Origin: Streptomyces cupreus
Lineage (GTDB): Bacteria; Actinomycetota; Actinomycetes; Streptomycetales; Streptomycetaceae
Direction of reading: 5' to 3'
Assembly: GCF_014257025.1 (NCBI RefSeq)
Contig: NZ_JACMSF010000031.1
Coordinates: 1 to 64,000, forward strand
DNA: 64,000 nucleotides
Positions 42,690 to 51,836 of this stretch are shown in pieces (position 1 is the stretch's first letter; each line of letters opens with the position of its first letter). The position numbers were made by a program, and so were the translations under genes. The notes beneath the pieces are model-generated. The model was not told where the DNA came from. It saw nothing but the letters and a program-made list of their open reading frames with translations, and did not search any database.

Positions 42690-43730
42690 TCACTCCGCCC
42701 CGTGGCACTCCCCGTAGCCCTGGCCCGAACTGCACCAACAAGCCGCCCCCCGCTGCGGAGGCCAAGCCACCGCCCTCCCCCGCGCCGCCAGCGTCGTCGC
42801 ATACTGCGGCAACAGCGACGCATCCCCTGGCGACACCCCCTCCGACGCCGCGAAGGCCTCGTACGACGGGACCGTGCCCGTCACGATGCCCAGGTTCGGG
42901 GTGCCGGAGGAGGCCAGTTCTCGGAGCGAGGCCTCTATGGTCGACAAATGTGCCTCGTGGGACGGGTACTCCTCCGCCAGCGTCGGATACGCCTCCAGGA
43001 GTTCCGCCAGCTCCGCCGCCGGCCAGTGCAGGATCGCCACCGGGAACGGGCGGGACAGGGCCTCCCTGTATGCGCCCAGTTCCGCTCGGAGGCGGCTGAT
43101 CTCCGCCTCCAGTTCCGCCGGGTTGTTCGAGCCCAGGGACCACACGCGCTTGGGGTCGTGGAGTTCGTCCAGGGAGACGCCTGAGGACGGGGAGGACTGG
43201 GAGATGTGCAGCGTGTCCGCCAGGGTGTCCCAGTCGTCGTGCTGCGCGCCGAGCATGCGGCGGACGCGGTGGCGGCCGTACAGGAGAGGGTGCGTCGCGT
43301 ACGGGGGCTCCGGTACGTCCGTCAGGAGCAGGGCCGCCCCTTCCGTGAACGTCTCCTGCGCCGCCTCCAGCTCGTCGTGCGACTCCAGGGCCTCTGCCAC
43401 GATCACCCAGGGGGCCGGGTCACGGGGGGCGGCTGCCCGGATTCCGTCGATGATCGCCCGGGCCTCCGCCTCGTGGCCGTACTCCCACAGGTTCGAGGCC
43501 TTCAGGGCCCGGACCAGGTGGGGGTTCTCCAGGGGACCCGCGGACGACAGCAGGCGGTCGTAGAGCGTGGACGCGGCGGGGCGGGCGCCGGAGAGTTCCA
43601 GGTGGGCCGCCGCCCGCAGCAGCAGGGCTTCGGCGTCCTCGGGGTACAGGCCGGCGGTCCGCTCCAGGCGTGCCGCTTCGGCGGTGTGGTCGACGTTCTC
43701 GGCAGGCGTGTCGGGGCGCATGGGGGACAC
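42690..43730 (-). CDS. SEC-C-motif / TPR-like protein (DUF5926 family)
   Basis: The product has 346 residues. Residues 15-110 contain TPR-like helices (LYPEDAEALLLRAAAHLELSG). The C-terminus ends in a SEC-C zinc motif, CWCSSGQGYGECHG. Actinobacterial proteins of this type (DUF5926) are of unknown function. SEC-C modules bind zinc and often link to translation or Sec-related proteins. Confidence 0.78.
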   Translation of the reverse strand: MSPMRPDTPAENVDHTAEAARLERTAGLYPEDAEALLLRAAAHLELSGARPAASTLYDRLLSSAGPLENPHLVRALKASNLWEYGHEAEARAIIDGIRAAAPRDPAPWVIVAEALESHDELEAAQETFTEGAALLLTDVPEPPYATHPLLYGRHRVRRMLGAQHDDWDTLADTLHISQSSPSSGVSLDELHDPKRVWSLGSNNPAELEAEISRLRAELGAYREALSRPFPVAILHWPAAELAELLEAYPTLAEEYPSHEAHLSTIEASLRELASSGTPNLGIVTGTVPSYEAFAASEGVSPGDASLLPQYATTLAARGRAVAWPPQRGAACWCSSGQGYGECHGAE

Positions 43731-43798
43731 CGTACTGCGGGGGCCCGGCGAAGGTGAGATATGCGCAGGCCAGGACCCCCGCGTACAGACCGGGTTTC

Positions 43799-45271
43799 CT
43801 AGATCGTCACCCCGTCCACTTGCAGCGTCTGCACGGCCCCCGGCGCGAACACCGCGCTCACCGACTTACCGGACACATACCGGTCCGCGTACGCCCGGTA
43901 CATGTCGCCGCCCCCCGTCACCGTGTTCCAGCGCGGCACCAGGCCGCCCGAGCCGCCCGTCACCGTCGTGAAGCGGGAGAGATCGAAGGTGAAGGTCTGG
44001 GCCGACGTGGATGTGTTCACGGCCACCAGGACCAGGCGGCGCGCGCTCGCGTCGTACGCCGCTGCCGCGTAGCTCACTCCCGTGTCCAGGATCGTCATCC
44101 CGGGGCGGATATGGCGGCTGAACTGGGCCATCACGTAGTACTTCGGCTGTACGGTCGTCGGCTGGAGCGTGTTCGCGTCGTACGCGATCATCGCCCAGCC
44201 CGTCGACGGGTCCATGACCTGCCAGTAGCACCAGGCCGTCGGATGCAGCCAGCGGAAGTCGTAGCAGAGGTTACGGGCCATGCTCAGGCCCGTGCCGTCG
44301 CTGTCGCCCGTCTCCGAGTTCCACAGCTTCTTGCCCGACGTCGTCACCACGTCCGTGTAGAGGAGGTCCCTGCGGCCGCCCGTGCCCTGGTATCCGTGCA
44401 CGTTCACCTGCGACACCAGCGCCTTCGTCGACGAACCGAAGGAGGCCCATGTCGAGCGGGCCGTGTCGTAGTTCGTCTCGTCCGAGGCCGAGATACGGAC
44501 GCCCGTCAGGCCCCGCTTGTCCAACTCGCTTCTCATGTACGGCAGTACGGCCGCCTGCACCGCCGGGTCCAGGTGGCAGCCTTCCTGAGTACCGGAAGCG
44601 GTCCACCAGGTCGACGCCGGCTCGTTGAACGGGTCCACCGTCGCGAAGTTCACGCCCCAGTTCGTACGGGCGTACAGGGCCACCGCCGCCAGGTGGGAGG
44701 CGTGCTGGCGGTAGTTCCAGGTCTGGAGGTTGTTGCCGCCGTCCGCCGCGCCCGAGGGGTTGTGGTTGTAACACATCCACCACATGGGGGAGTTGGCGAA
44801 CAGTTCGGTGATCGCGCCTCGCTGGGTCGCCTTCAGCAGCATCGCCCGCTGCGTCGCGTCCGCCGTCCAGTCCCAGGCCGAGGACGTCGGGTCCTCGTTG
44901 TTCCAGTCCTGCCAGTAGCCCTCGATCTGCTTGAACGCGGGGATGTTCGGCGACTTCACCATCGTCTCGCCGTTCACGCTGTTCCAACTGCACGCGCCCA
45001 GGTTGTAGCGGGCGATGTTCAGACCCAGGCCGGGGAGCGAAGTGCCCTTGTACGTCACCGACTTGGTGGTGAAGAACAGGTCGGCGAAGTCGTCCCGGGT
45101 GCCGAAGACGTTGCCCCACCAGGCCAGCGAGGTGCCCCAGCCCTCCCAAGTGCCGTACCGGGTGCCCGGGTTGACCGCGATCGTCGCGTCCGCATGTGCG
45201 GTGCCCGTCGCCAGGGCGCTGCCCAGGACCGCTCCGCCGGTCGCCGCCAGCAGAGTTCTGCGTCGGATCAT
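43799..45271 (-). CDS. Secreted GH30 endo-beta-1,6-galactanase-like hydrolase
   Basis: The product has 490 residues. A signal peptide (about 1-27, RRRTLLAATGGAVLGSALA) precedes a TIM barrel. The acid/base is Glu217 in VDPFNEP and the nucleophile Glu320 in LWNSETG, as in GH30. Sequence features (TWEGWGTSLAWWGNVFG, FANSPMWWMCYN) match subfamily 5 endo-beta-1,6-galactanases of Streptomyces, which act on arabinogalactan side chains. GGAGAAG precedes the ATG. A perfect 13-bp inverted repeat lies just upstream. Confidence 0.88.
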   Translation of the reverse strand: MIRRRTLLAATGGAVLGSALATGTAHADATIAVNPGTRYGTWEGWGTSLAWWGNVFGTRDDFADLFFTTKSVTYKGTSLPGLGLNIARYNLGACSWNSVNGETMVKSPNIPAFKQIEGYWQDWNNEDPTSSAWDWTADATQRAMLLKATQRGAITELFANSPMWWMCYNHNPSGAADGGNNLQTWNYRQHASHLAAVALYARTNWGVNFATVDPFNEPASTWWTASGTQEGCHLDPAVQAAVLPYMRSELDKRGLTGVRISASDETNYDTARSTWASFGSSTKALVSQVNVHGYQGTGGRRDLLYTDVVTTSGKKLWNSETGDSDGTGLSMARNLCYDFRWLHPTAWCYWQVMDPSTGWAMIAYDANTLQPTTVQPKYYVMAQFSRHIRPGMTILDTGVSYAAAAYDASARRLVLVAVNTSTSAQTFTFDLSRFTTVTGGSGGLVPRWNTVTGGGDMYRAYADRYVSGKSVSAVFAPGAVQTLQVDGVTI

Positions 45272-45280
45272 GACTTCTCC

Positions 45281-45328
45281 GCTTCCTGATGGCCTGTATG
45301 GCCTGTCCCGTACATGCCATCAGGAAGC
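45281..45328 (-). promoter_or_regulatory. Perfect 13-bp inverted repeat upstream of the GH30 gene
   Basis: GCTTCCTGATGGC (45281-45293) and its exact complement (45316-45328) flank 22 bases that contain a second TGTA/TACA symmetry. It begins 9 bases before the GH30 start, reaching the edge of the ribosome site. It may be an operator for sugar-responsive control or a 5'-UTR hairpin. Confidence 0.6.
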
Positions 45329-45473
45329 ATCGGGCGTGCTTCCAGGCCTTGTCGAGGGTTGTGACAGCCCTTTCTCAAACCCGTGTACGAAGTCTCGAAC
45401 ACCCCCGAGGACTCTGGTGACTTCAACCGGTTCCGCCTATCGTGCGGGCCCGCGAGATGAAGGAGGCCTACGC

Positions 45474-46238
45474 ATGCGGGGACCCCCCGTCGTCCGGCAC
45501 AGCACCCGTCGCCGCCGCGCCCTTGGCCGCCGCGCCCTGTGGACCGGCGGCGAACTCCTCGTCACCGTCGGCCTCGTCCTCCTGCTCCTCGTCGTCCACC
45601 AGCTCTGGTGGACCAACCGGGAGGCCAAGGCGGAGGCCCGGCGGGGGGTGGCGGCGCTGGAGCGGGAGTGGGACAGCGGCCGAAGCGGCCAGTACAGCCC
45701 ATCCCCGAGCGCCGCGCCCCAGGCGTCCCCGAGTGCCGAGCCCCAGGCATCCCCGGAAGCGCCCCCACCCCACCTCACCCCCGACTGGTCCCACGCCTAC
45801 GCCATCCTCACCGTCCCCGCCCTCGACCTCCGCGTCCCCGTCGCCGAAGGCATCAGCAAGAGCGGCGTCCTCAACAAGGGCTACGTCGGCCACTACCCCG
45901 GCACCCAACAGCCCGGCCGCCCCGGCAACTTCGCCCTCGCGGGGCACCGCAACACCCACGGCGAGCCCTTCCGACGGCTCGACCGGCTCGGTGACGGCGA
46001 CGAGATCGTCGTAGAGACGAAGGCCGCGGTGTACACGTACGCCGTCGACGAGACCCTCGCGCAGACCTCCGCGCACGACACCGGGGTCATACGGGCCGTG
46101 CCGCGCAGCCTCGTTCATCCCGGCCGCGGTTACCGCGACCCCGGGTACTACATCACCCTGACCACCTGTACGCCCGAATTCACGTCCAAGTACCGTTTGG
46201 TGGTGTGGGGGACGCTCCTGTCCATGCGGGCGCGTTGA
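45474..46238 (+). CDS. Class E sortase
   Basis: The product has 254 residues from ATG 45474 with AAGGAGG upstream. An Arg-rich N-terminus and TM helix (about 24-46), then a Ser/Pro linker (about 72-100) precede the sortase beta barrel. Catalytic residues are His158 (LAGHRNTHG), Cys232 (TLTTCTP) and Arg241 (SKYRLVVWG). Class E sortases attach LAxTG proteins to peptidoglycan in Streptomyces; two LAxTG proteins are in this window (25237-26703 and 51837-52547). Confidence 0.92.
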   Translation: MRGPPVVRHSTRRRRALGRRALWTGGELLVTVGLVLLLLVVHQLWWTNREAKAEARRGVAALEREWDSGRSGQYSPSPSAAPQASPSAEPQASPEAPPPHLTPDWSHAYAILTVPALDLRVPVAEGISKSGVLNKGYVGHYPGTQQPGRPGNFALAGHRNTHGEPFRRLDRLGDGDEIVVETKAAVYTYAVDETLAQTSAHDTGVIRAVPRSLVHPGRGYRDPGYYITLTTCTPEFTSKYRLVVWGTLLSMRAR

Positions 46239-46275
46239 GGTATAACCAAGGGACGAGCCGAAGGAGGGGGAGCCG

Positions 46276-46563
46276 ATGGTCAGGCGTCATGTCGCTGTGC
46301 TGCTCGTCCTGCTCCTGAACCTCGTTCTCCTCGACTCCGGCAGTCTCTCCGCCGCCGTCGCGCTCGCCGCCGCCGGATCGGTGCTCGCCGCCTGCGCGCT
46401 GCTCGCCGCGCGCTGCGCGCCCGCCGTGCCGCCCACCCGGGTACGTACGGCCATCAGGGACCGGAACCGTCGTACGGCCTTCCTCCCGCAACGCGATCCC
46501 GACGCCAGGGGACGCACCCGCCCCCGAGCCCCCGGACTCGTCCTCTCGACGGCCGTCGCGTAG
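46276..46563 (+). CDS. DUF6412 small membrane protein
   Basis: The product has 95 residues with AAGGAGGGGG upstream. Two hydrophobic segments at the N-terminus (VAVLLVLLLNLVLLDSG and AVALAAAGSVLAACALLAA) are followed by an Arg-rich cytoplasmic tail with RDRNRRTAFLPQRDPDARGR. It matches the DUF6412 family, which often lies before a stand-alone YidC gene, as here. Confidence 0.75.
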   Translation: MVRRHVAVLLVLLLNLVLLDSGSLSAAVALAAAGSVLAACALLAARCAPAVPPTRVRTAIRDRNRRTAFLPQRDPDARGRTRPRAPGLVLSTAVA

Positions 46564-46647
46564 GGGCACGCACCACCGGCACCCCGCGCGGGTCGTCATG
46601 CCGATCACCTGTATCCCGGCACGACGAGACCCCCGGAGGGCTCACCC

Positions 46648-47334
46648 ATGTCCGTTTTCGCCCGCCTTGTCGAGCAGCTCGCCGAGTTGCTCCAGCCGCT
46701 CTTCCACGGCTCCGCGGCCGCCGCCGCGATCATCCTGTTCACCGCGCTCGTACGGCTGCTCGTGCATCCGCTGTCCCGGGCCTCCGCCCGCGGTCAGAAG
46801 GCCCGCGCCGAGCTCCAGCCGAAGATCGCCGAGCTGCGCCGCAAGCACGGGAAGAACCCCGAGAAGCTCCAGCGGGCCGTGCTGGAGCTGCACACCGAGC
46901 ACAAGGTGTCGCCGCTGGCCGGCTGTCTGCCGAGCCTGGTCCAGGCGCCGGCGTTCTTCCTGCTCTTCCACCTGTTCTCCAGCGAGGAGATCGGCGGCCG
47001 GCCCAACGAACTGCTCGGCCACGCGCTCTTCACCGCACCCCTCGGCGACCGCTGGAGCGACGCGTTGAGCGCGGGAGGGGCGGCCGGGCTCGTGTACGTC
47101 GGGCTGTTCGCGCTCGTCGCCGCCGTCGCCTTCTTCAACTACCGCCGGTCGAAGGTGGCCCTGGCGGACAGCGCGCCCTTGGACACCCCCGGCGCCGGCG
47201 CGATCACCAAGGTCATGCCGTTCGTCTCCTTCTTCACGCTGGTCACCGTGGCCGTCGTACCGCTCGCCGCCGCGCTGTACGTCGTCACCAGCTCGACCTG
47301 GAGCGCGGTCGAGCGGGCCGTGCTGTACCGCTGA
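46648..47334 (+). CDS. YidC/Oxa1 insertase paralogue
   Basis: The product has 228 residues, far shorter than the housekeeping YidC of streptomycetes near 400, and lacks the periplasmic domain. LFTALVRLLVHPLSRAS carries the conserved Arg of the hydrophilic groove, then the coiled-coil KARAELQPKIAELRRKHGKNPEKLQ. Five TM segments fit the Oxa1 fold. It inserts membrane proteins. The usual rnpA neighbourhood is absent, so this is a secondary insertase linked to the DUF6412 gene. Confidence 0.88.
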   Translation: MSVFARLVEQLAELLQPLFHGSAAAAAIILFTALVRLLVHPLSRASARGQKARAELQPKIAELRRKHGKNPEKLQRAVLELHTEHKVSPLAGCLPSLVQAPAFFLLFHLFSSEEIGGRPNELLGHALFTAPLGDRWSDALSAGGAAGLVYVGLFALVAAVAFFNYRRSKVALADSAPLDTPGAGAITKVMPFVSFFTLVTVAVVPLAAALYVVTSSTWSAVERAVLYR

Positions 47335-47453
47335 CCTACGGTCCAGTACGTGAACCGGGTATTGCGGACCGGTCGGGGACCTTGGAGGATCGACCAGTCC
47401 TCCGATGGCTGCACACATCGGCGGGCGCCCCGCGATCGAGGGAGATTGTGATC

Positions 47454-48305
47454 ATGAAGCTGCTGCGAGTCGGTACGGCGGGAGCGGAGACGCCCGCGCT
47501 GCTCGACGCCGAGGGGGTTCTGCGGGACCTGTCGGGCGTCGTGCCGGACATCGACGGAGCGCTGCTCGCCGACGACGAGGCGCTCGCGCGGATCCGTGCC
47601 ATGGCCGGTGAGCTGCCGGTGCTGGACCCGGCCGGGCTGCGGATCGGGCCGCCGCTCGGGCGGATCGGGAAGATCGTGTGCATCGGGCTGAACTATCACG
47701 ACCACGCCCGTGAGACGGGGGCCGAGCCGCCCGCCGAGCCGGTGATCTTCTTCAAGGCCGCGGACACGGTCGTGGGGCCGAACGACACGGTGCTCGTGCC
47801 ACGGGGCTCGGTGAAGACCGACTGGGAGGTCGAGCTGGCGGTCGTCATCGGGCGTACGGCTCGCTACGTCGAGTCCGCCGAGGCGGCGCTCGGGCATGTC
47901 GCCGGGTACGCCGTCGCGCACGACGTGTCCGAGCGGGAGTTCCAGATCGAGCGGGGCGGGACCTGGGACAAGGGGAAGAACTGCGAGACGTTCAATCCGC
48001 TCGGGCCCTGGCTGGTGACGGCCGACGAGGTTCCGGACCCGCAGAATCTCTCGCTGAAGCTCTGGGTCAACGGCGAGCTGAAGCAGAACGGCACGACCGC
48101 CGAGCAGATCTTCCCGGTGGCCGAAGTCGTGCGGTACGTCAGCCAGTTCATGACGCTGTACCCCGGGGATGTGATCAACACGGGTACGCCGGCGGGGGTG
48201 GCTCTGGGGGCGCCGGAGCCGAAGCCTTTCCTGAGGGCTGGGGATGTCGTAGAACTGGAGATCGAAGGGTTGGGCAGGCAGCGTCAAGAGCTGAAAGGTG
48301 CGTAG
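47454..48305 (+). CDS. Fumarylacetoacetate-hydrolase-family protein
   Basis: The product has 283 residues from ATG 47454. KIVCIGLNYHDHARETGAEPPAEPVIFFKA is the FAH substrate/metal region, followed by DWEVELAVVIG with acidic ligands, GYAVAHDVSEREFQIERGG and DVINTGTPAGVALG. It cleaves carbon-carbon or decarboxylates dicarboxylic acids in catabolic routes, using a divalent metal. The substrate is not indicated. The Uma2 gene follows 24 bases later. Confidence 0.9.
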   Translation: MKLLRVGTAGAETPALLDAEGVLRDLSGVVPDIDGALLADDEALARIRAMAGELPVLDPAGLRIGPPLGRIGKIVCIGLNYHDHARETGAEPPAEPVIFFKAADTVVGPNDTVLVPRGSVKTDWEVELAVVIGRTARYVESAEAALGHVAGYAVAHDVSEREFQIERGGTWDKGKNCETFNPLGPWLVTADEVPDPQNLSLKLWVNGELKQNGTTAEQIFPVAEVVRYVSQFMTLYPGDVINTGTPAGVALGAPEPKPFLRAGDVVELEIEGLGRQRQELKGA

Positions 48306-48329
48306 CCTGAAGTGAGGAAGGAGGACCCT

Positions 48330-48887
48330 ATGACCATTTCGCAGACCGAAGTGACGCTTGAAGAATTCGAGGCGTTCGATGCTGTGGCACCGGAAGGCCT
48401 CCACGTCGAGCTGATCAACGGGAGGGTCCTCGTGACTCCGGCTCCGGACGGTGACCATGACGAGAACGTCATGGCCATCGGCGATCAGGTGCGGGCATAC
48501 GATCCTGAGCTGCGCATGTACCAGGAGCGCGGGCTGGTCGTACCTGCGTACCGGGCAGGCCGCGCCCGCGTCGACGGCGCGGTCGCTCCGGTCGGCTACT
48601 TCCGAGGTCAGCCCTCCTGGGCAGATCCTGTCGGAGTTCTCCTGGTCGTCGAGGTGACGTCGGGCAGCCAGAAGGACGCCGACATCGACCGCGTCGACAA
48701 GCGTGACGCCTACGCCCAGGCCGCGCTGCCGGTCTATCTGCTGGTCGACCGGCACCGTGGCGAGGTGGTCGTGCACTGGGATCCCGAGGGCGGCCGCTAT
48801 CAGCACTCGGAGAAGGCGGTCTTCGGAGCGAAGCTCCGGCTGCCCGATCCCTTCGGCTTCGACTTGGACACGTCCGACCTGGCGTGA
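48330..48887 (+). CDS. Uma2 family (DUF820) protein, PD-(D/E)xK fold
   Basis: The product has 185 residues from ATG 48330, with AAGGAGGA upstream. LEEFEAFDAVAPEGLHVELINGRVLV and the central VDGAVAPVGYF...VLLVVEVTSGSQKDADIDRVDKRDAYAQAALPVYLLVD pattern match Uma2. The ExK position reads EVT, with Lys more downstream. Uma2 proteins are common in actinobacteria and cyanobacteria and their targets are unknown. Confidence 0.88.
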   Translation: MTISQTEVTLEEFEAFDAVAPEGLHVELINGRVLVTPAPDGDHDENVMAIGDQVRAYDPELRMYQERGLVVPAYRAGRARVDGAVAPVGYFRGQPSWADPVGVLLVVEVTSGSQKDADIDRVDKRDAYAQAALPVYLLVDRHRGEVVVHWDPEGGRYQHSEKAVFGAKLRLPDPFGFDLDTSDLA

Positions 48888-48890
48888 CAG

Positions 48891-49394
48891 CTACAGGCCC
48901 AGGAACTCCTCCAGCGCCTCCACCACGAACCGGTGGTCCTCAAGCTGGGGCAGTCCGGACACCGTCACCGCGCCGATGACGCCGACCCCCTCCACCGTGA
49001 GGGGGAAGGAGCCGCCGTGGGCCGCGTACACGTCCGGGTCCAGGCGGGAGGCGTCCTCGAAGGTCGTGCCCTTGGCCCGGGAGCGGGCGCCGACCAGGTA
49101 GGACGAGGAGTGGTAGCGCTCCACCACCCGGCGCTTGCGGGCGATCCACGCGTCGTTGTCCGGGGTGGCGCCCGGCAGTGCGGCGTGGAAGAGCTGCTGG
49201 CCGGCGCGGTGGATGTCGACGGCGACCGGGGCCTGGCGCTCACGGGCCATCTCGACCAGGAGCGTGCCGAGGCGCCAGGCGTCGTCGGCGGTGAACTCCC
49301 GGAAGACCAGGCGGCGTTCCTGGGCCTGGAGTTCCTCGATGGTCGGGGTGATCTCCGGGGTGAACTTCGGGGTGATTCCGTTGTTGTGCGTCAC
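48891..49394 (-). CDS. UPF0303/GlcG-like heme-degrading domain protein
   Basis: The product has 167 residues. APVAVDIHRAGQQLFHAALPG, WIARKRRVVERYHSSSYLVG and YAAHGGSFPLTVEGVGVIGAVTVSGLPQLEDH are hallmark stretches of the HbpS/GlcG/UPF0303 superfamily, annotated as heme-degrading. Its start overlaps the stop of the upstream oxidoreductase gene by four bases, so the two are coupled and presumably act on a shared sugar or cofactor system. Confidence 0.85.
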   Translation of the reverse strand: MTHNNGITPKFTPEITPTIEELQAQERRLVFREFTADDAWRLGTLLVEMARERQAPVAVDIHRAGQQLFHAALPGATPDNDAWIARKRRVVERYHSSSYLVGARSRAKGTTFEDASRLDPDVYAAHGGSFPLTVEGVGVIGAVTVSGLPQLEDHRFVVEALEEFLGL

Positions 49395-50458
49395 AGCGCC
49401 ACCGCCACTCCGTCACGGGCCGAACGGCGGGCCGCCTCCAGTACGTCGAGGGCGGCGGCCGCCTCCACAGCGGTCACCGGGTTGGTGCCGCCCTCGGAAA
49501 GGGCCCTGGCCACGGCCGCATAGTACGCGGGGTAGCAGCCCGGAAGGGTCGGTTCGGGTCGGCCCCCGCCGGTCAGCGGGGACTCCCCGGAGCCGACCCG
49601 GCCCCACAGCGACTCGGGCTCGGTGCCCCAGTCGGCGCCGGGGAGTTCACCCTCGCGCAGGGCCGCTTCCTGGGGGTCGAGGCCGTACTTGACGTAGCCC
49701 GCCTTGGAGCCGAGCACCCGGAAGCGGGGGCCGAGTTGGGCGGTGGTGGCGGAGACGTAGAGATGGGAGCGGACGCCGTTCGTGTGCGTGATCGCGATGA
49801 ACGTGTCGTCGTCGGTCTCGGCGCCCGGGCGGCGGACGTCCGACTCGGCGTAGACGGAGGCGGCGGGGCCGAAGAGCACCAGCGCCTGGTCGACGACATG
49901 GCTGCCGAGGTCGTAGAGCAGACCTCCGATCTCTGCCGGGTCGCCGGACTCGCGCCAGCCGCCCTTGAGTTGGGGGCGCCAGCGCTCGAAGCGGGACTCG
50001 AAGCGGTAGACGTCGCCCAGCTCGCCCTCGGCGATGAGCTTGCGGAGGGTGCGGAAGTCGTTGTCCCAGCGGCGGTTCTGGAAGACGGACAGCAGCAGTC
50101 CGCGCTCCTCGGCCAGCGCCGCGAGCTCCCGGGCCTCGGCGGCCGTACCCGCGACCGGCTTGTCCACGACGACCGGGAGGCCGGCCTTGAGGGCGGCGGT
50201 GGCGAGCGGGACATGCGTCTTGTTCGGGGACGCGATGACGATCAGGTCGAGCTCGTCGGCGCGGGCGAACAGCTCGTCGGGGGTCGCGGCGATACGGACG
50301 TCCGGGTGCCCGGCGCGGGCCTGCTCCTGCCGCTCCGGGTTGGCGGTGACGACCGTGTCGAGGGTGAGGCCCTCGGTGGCGGCGATCAGCGGGGCGTGGA
50401 AGACGGAGCCGGCGAGGCCGTAGCCGATCAGGCCGGTGCGGAGGGGTGTGCCAGTCAT
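49391..50458 (-). CDS. Gfo/Idh/MocA-family oxidoreductase
   Basis: The product has 355 residues from ATG 50458. The NAD-binding motif GLIGYGLAGSVFHAPLI and DLIVIASPNKTHVPLATAALKAGLPVVVDKPVAG are diagnostic; EKP is VDKP here. The C-terminal domain carries IGGLLYDLGSHVVDQAL. It oxidises or reduces a sugar or cyclitol. It is divergent from a ROK regulator with a palindromic operator in between. Confidence 0.9.
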   Translation of the reverse strand: MTGTPLRTGLIGYGLAGSVFHAPLIAATEGLTLDTVVTANPERQEQARAGHPDVRIAATPDELFARADELDLIVIASPNKTHVPLATAALKAGLPVVVDKPVAGTAAEARELAALAEERGLLLSVFQNRRWDNDFRTLRKLIAEGELGDVYRFESRFERWRPQLKGGWRESGDPAEIGGLLYDLGSHVVDQALVLFGPAASVYAESDVRRPGAETDDDTFIAITHTNGVRSHLYVSATTAQLGPRFRVLGSKAGYVKYGLDPQEAALREGELPGADWGTEPESLWGRVGSGESPLTGGGRPEPTLPGCYPAYYAAVARALSEGGTNPVTAVEAAAALDVLEAARRSARDGVAVAL

Positions 50459-50466
50459 GGCTCCTA

Positions 50467-50489
50467 CTTTCGCAACGCTGTTGCCAAAG
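50467..50489. promoter_or_regulatory. 23-bp palindromic operator between oxidoreductase and ROK genes
   Basis: CTTTCGCAAC and GTTGCCAAAG are complementary at 9 of 10 positions around GCT. It starts 9 bases before the oxidoreductase start and lies 26 bases before the ROK start. The arrangement is typical of ROK autoregulation and repression of the neighbouring gene. Confidence 0.7.
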
Positions 50490-50514
50490 TGCAAGCGGTG
50501 GGGAGAATGGGGAC

Positions 50515-51627
50515 GTGAGCAGTGCAAAGGGAATCAGCGGTGGAATCAGTGGGGCGGCCTCGGGCGTGAATCTGCCGGTGCTGCGCAGCCACAACACCGC
50601 GCTCGTGCTGGATCTGCTGCGGACCGCCGGGCCCGACGGGATCAGCCGACTCGAAGTGGCCGACCGGATCGGGCTGACCCCGCAGGCCGTCAGCAAGATC
50701 ACCGCACGGCTGCGGGCGGAGGGGCTGGCGGCGGAGGCGGGCCGCCGGGCCTCTACCGGCGGCAAGCCGCGGACCGTACTGCGACTGGTTCCTGAGGCCG
50801 GGCATGCGGTGGGCGTGCATCTGGACCGGGACGCGCTGCGGGCGGTGCTGGTGGATCTGACCGGGGCGGTGGTGGCGGAACGGGGCGCCTCGCTGGACCT
50901 CGGGGCAGGGAAAGCGGCGGTCGTCGACGGTGTGGTGCGGGAGGTTTCGGCGCTGGTGGAGGGGCGCGGGACCCTGCTGGGCGTCGGGGTCGGTCTGCCG
51001 GGGCCGCTGGACCACGCCCTAGGGGTCCTGCACCGCGTCACCGGATTCCCCGAGTGGGACGGCTTCCCGCTGCGGGAGGAGTTGGAGCGGGCGCTGGGGG
51101 TGTCGGTCGTGGTGGACAAGGACACCAACGCCGCCGCGCTGGGCCTCGCGGTCGGCGGGCAGGGCGAGTCCTTCGCGTATCTGCACTTCGGGGCGGGGCT
51201 GGGCGGCGCTCTGGTACTCGGGGGCGTGGTGCACCGGGGTGCCCGCACCGGCGCGGGGGAGTTCGGGCACCAGGTCGTCCAACTCGACGGTCCGGTGTGC
51301 GAGTGCGGCAACCGGGGCTGCGTGGAGGCGCTGTGCCTGGCGGCGGTGGGACGCGGGGACTACGAGGAGGCGGCCCGGGTCCTCGGCACGGGCGCCGCGA
51401 ACCTGGTCGCGCTGCTGGACATCGACGTGGTGCTGCTGGGCGGTCGTACGGTCGCGGCCCGTCCGGAGTGTTTCGTACGAGGGGCTGCGGCCGTACTTGA
51501 GGAGCGCGGCCGGAGAGTGGGCGAGGATGCCGTGCCGGTGCGCGTCGCTCCGGGCGGTGGGCGGGAAGTCGCGGAGGGGGCGGCACAGTTGCTGCTGGCG
51601 CCGTTGTTCGGGCGGGGCGAGGGGTGA
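50515..51627 (+). CDS. ROK-family transcriptional regulator
   Basis: The product has 370 residues from GTG 50515. An N-terminal winged helix (about 20-80: HNTALVLDLLRTAGPDGISRLEVADRIGLTPQAVSKITARL) is followed by the ROK kinase-like fold: VVVDKDTNAAALG and the zinc motif GHQVVQLDGPVCECGNRGCVEAL. Such proteins bind a sugar and repress sugar-use genes. Here the target is probably the divergent oxidoreductase operon and itself. Confidence 0.9.
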   Translation: MSSAKGISGGISGAASGVNLPVLRSHNTALVLDLLRTAGPDGISRLEVADRIGLTPQAVSKITARLRAEGLAAEAGRRASTGGKPRTVLRLVPEAGHAVGVHLDRDALRAVLVDLTGAVVAERGASLDLGAGKAAVVDGVVREVSALVEGRGTLLGVGVGLPGPLDHALGVLHRVTGFPEWDGFPLREELERALGVSVVVDKDTNAAALGLAVGGQGESFAYLHFGAGLGGALVLGGVVHRGARTGAGEFGHQVVQLDGPVCECGNRGCVEALCLAAVGRGDYEEAARVLGTGAANLVALLDIDVVLLGGRTVAARPECFVRGAAAVLEERGRRVGEDAVPVRVAPGGGREVAEGAAQLLLAPLFGRGEG

Positions 51628-51836
51628 CGGTCGACTGCGGTGGCCGTACTCGTGCCCAGCTGACCCGGCCGGACGCCGAGGCGGGCTTCACCCAGGTCGC
51701 CTGGGAGTCCACCGGGTACCGTCGGCCCGTGTTCACCGTACGGCGGTAGGAGGGCAGGGCCGATCGGGCGGAAACTCCGTGCGCCCGGGAGCGGCGTACC
51801 CGCGTCGGCCGGTTCGTCCGGCATGGTCATGTGTTC

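Noticed and set aside
47139..48806. 555-codon open frame on the minus strand
   Set aside because: Antisense to the YidC end, the FAH-family gene and most of the Uma2 gene.
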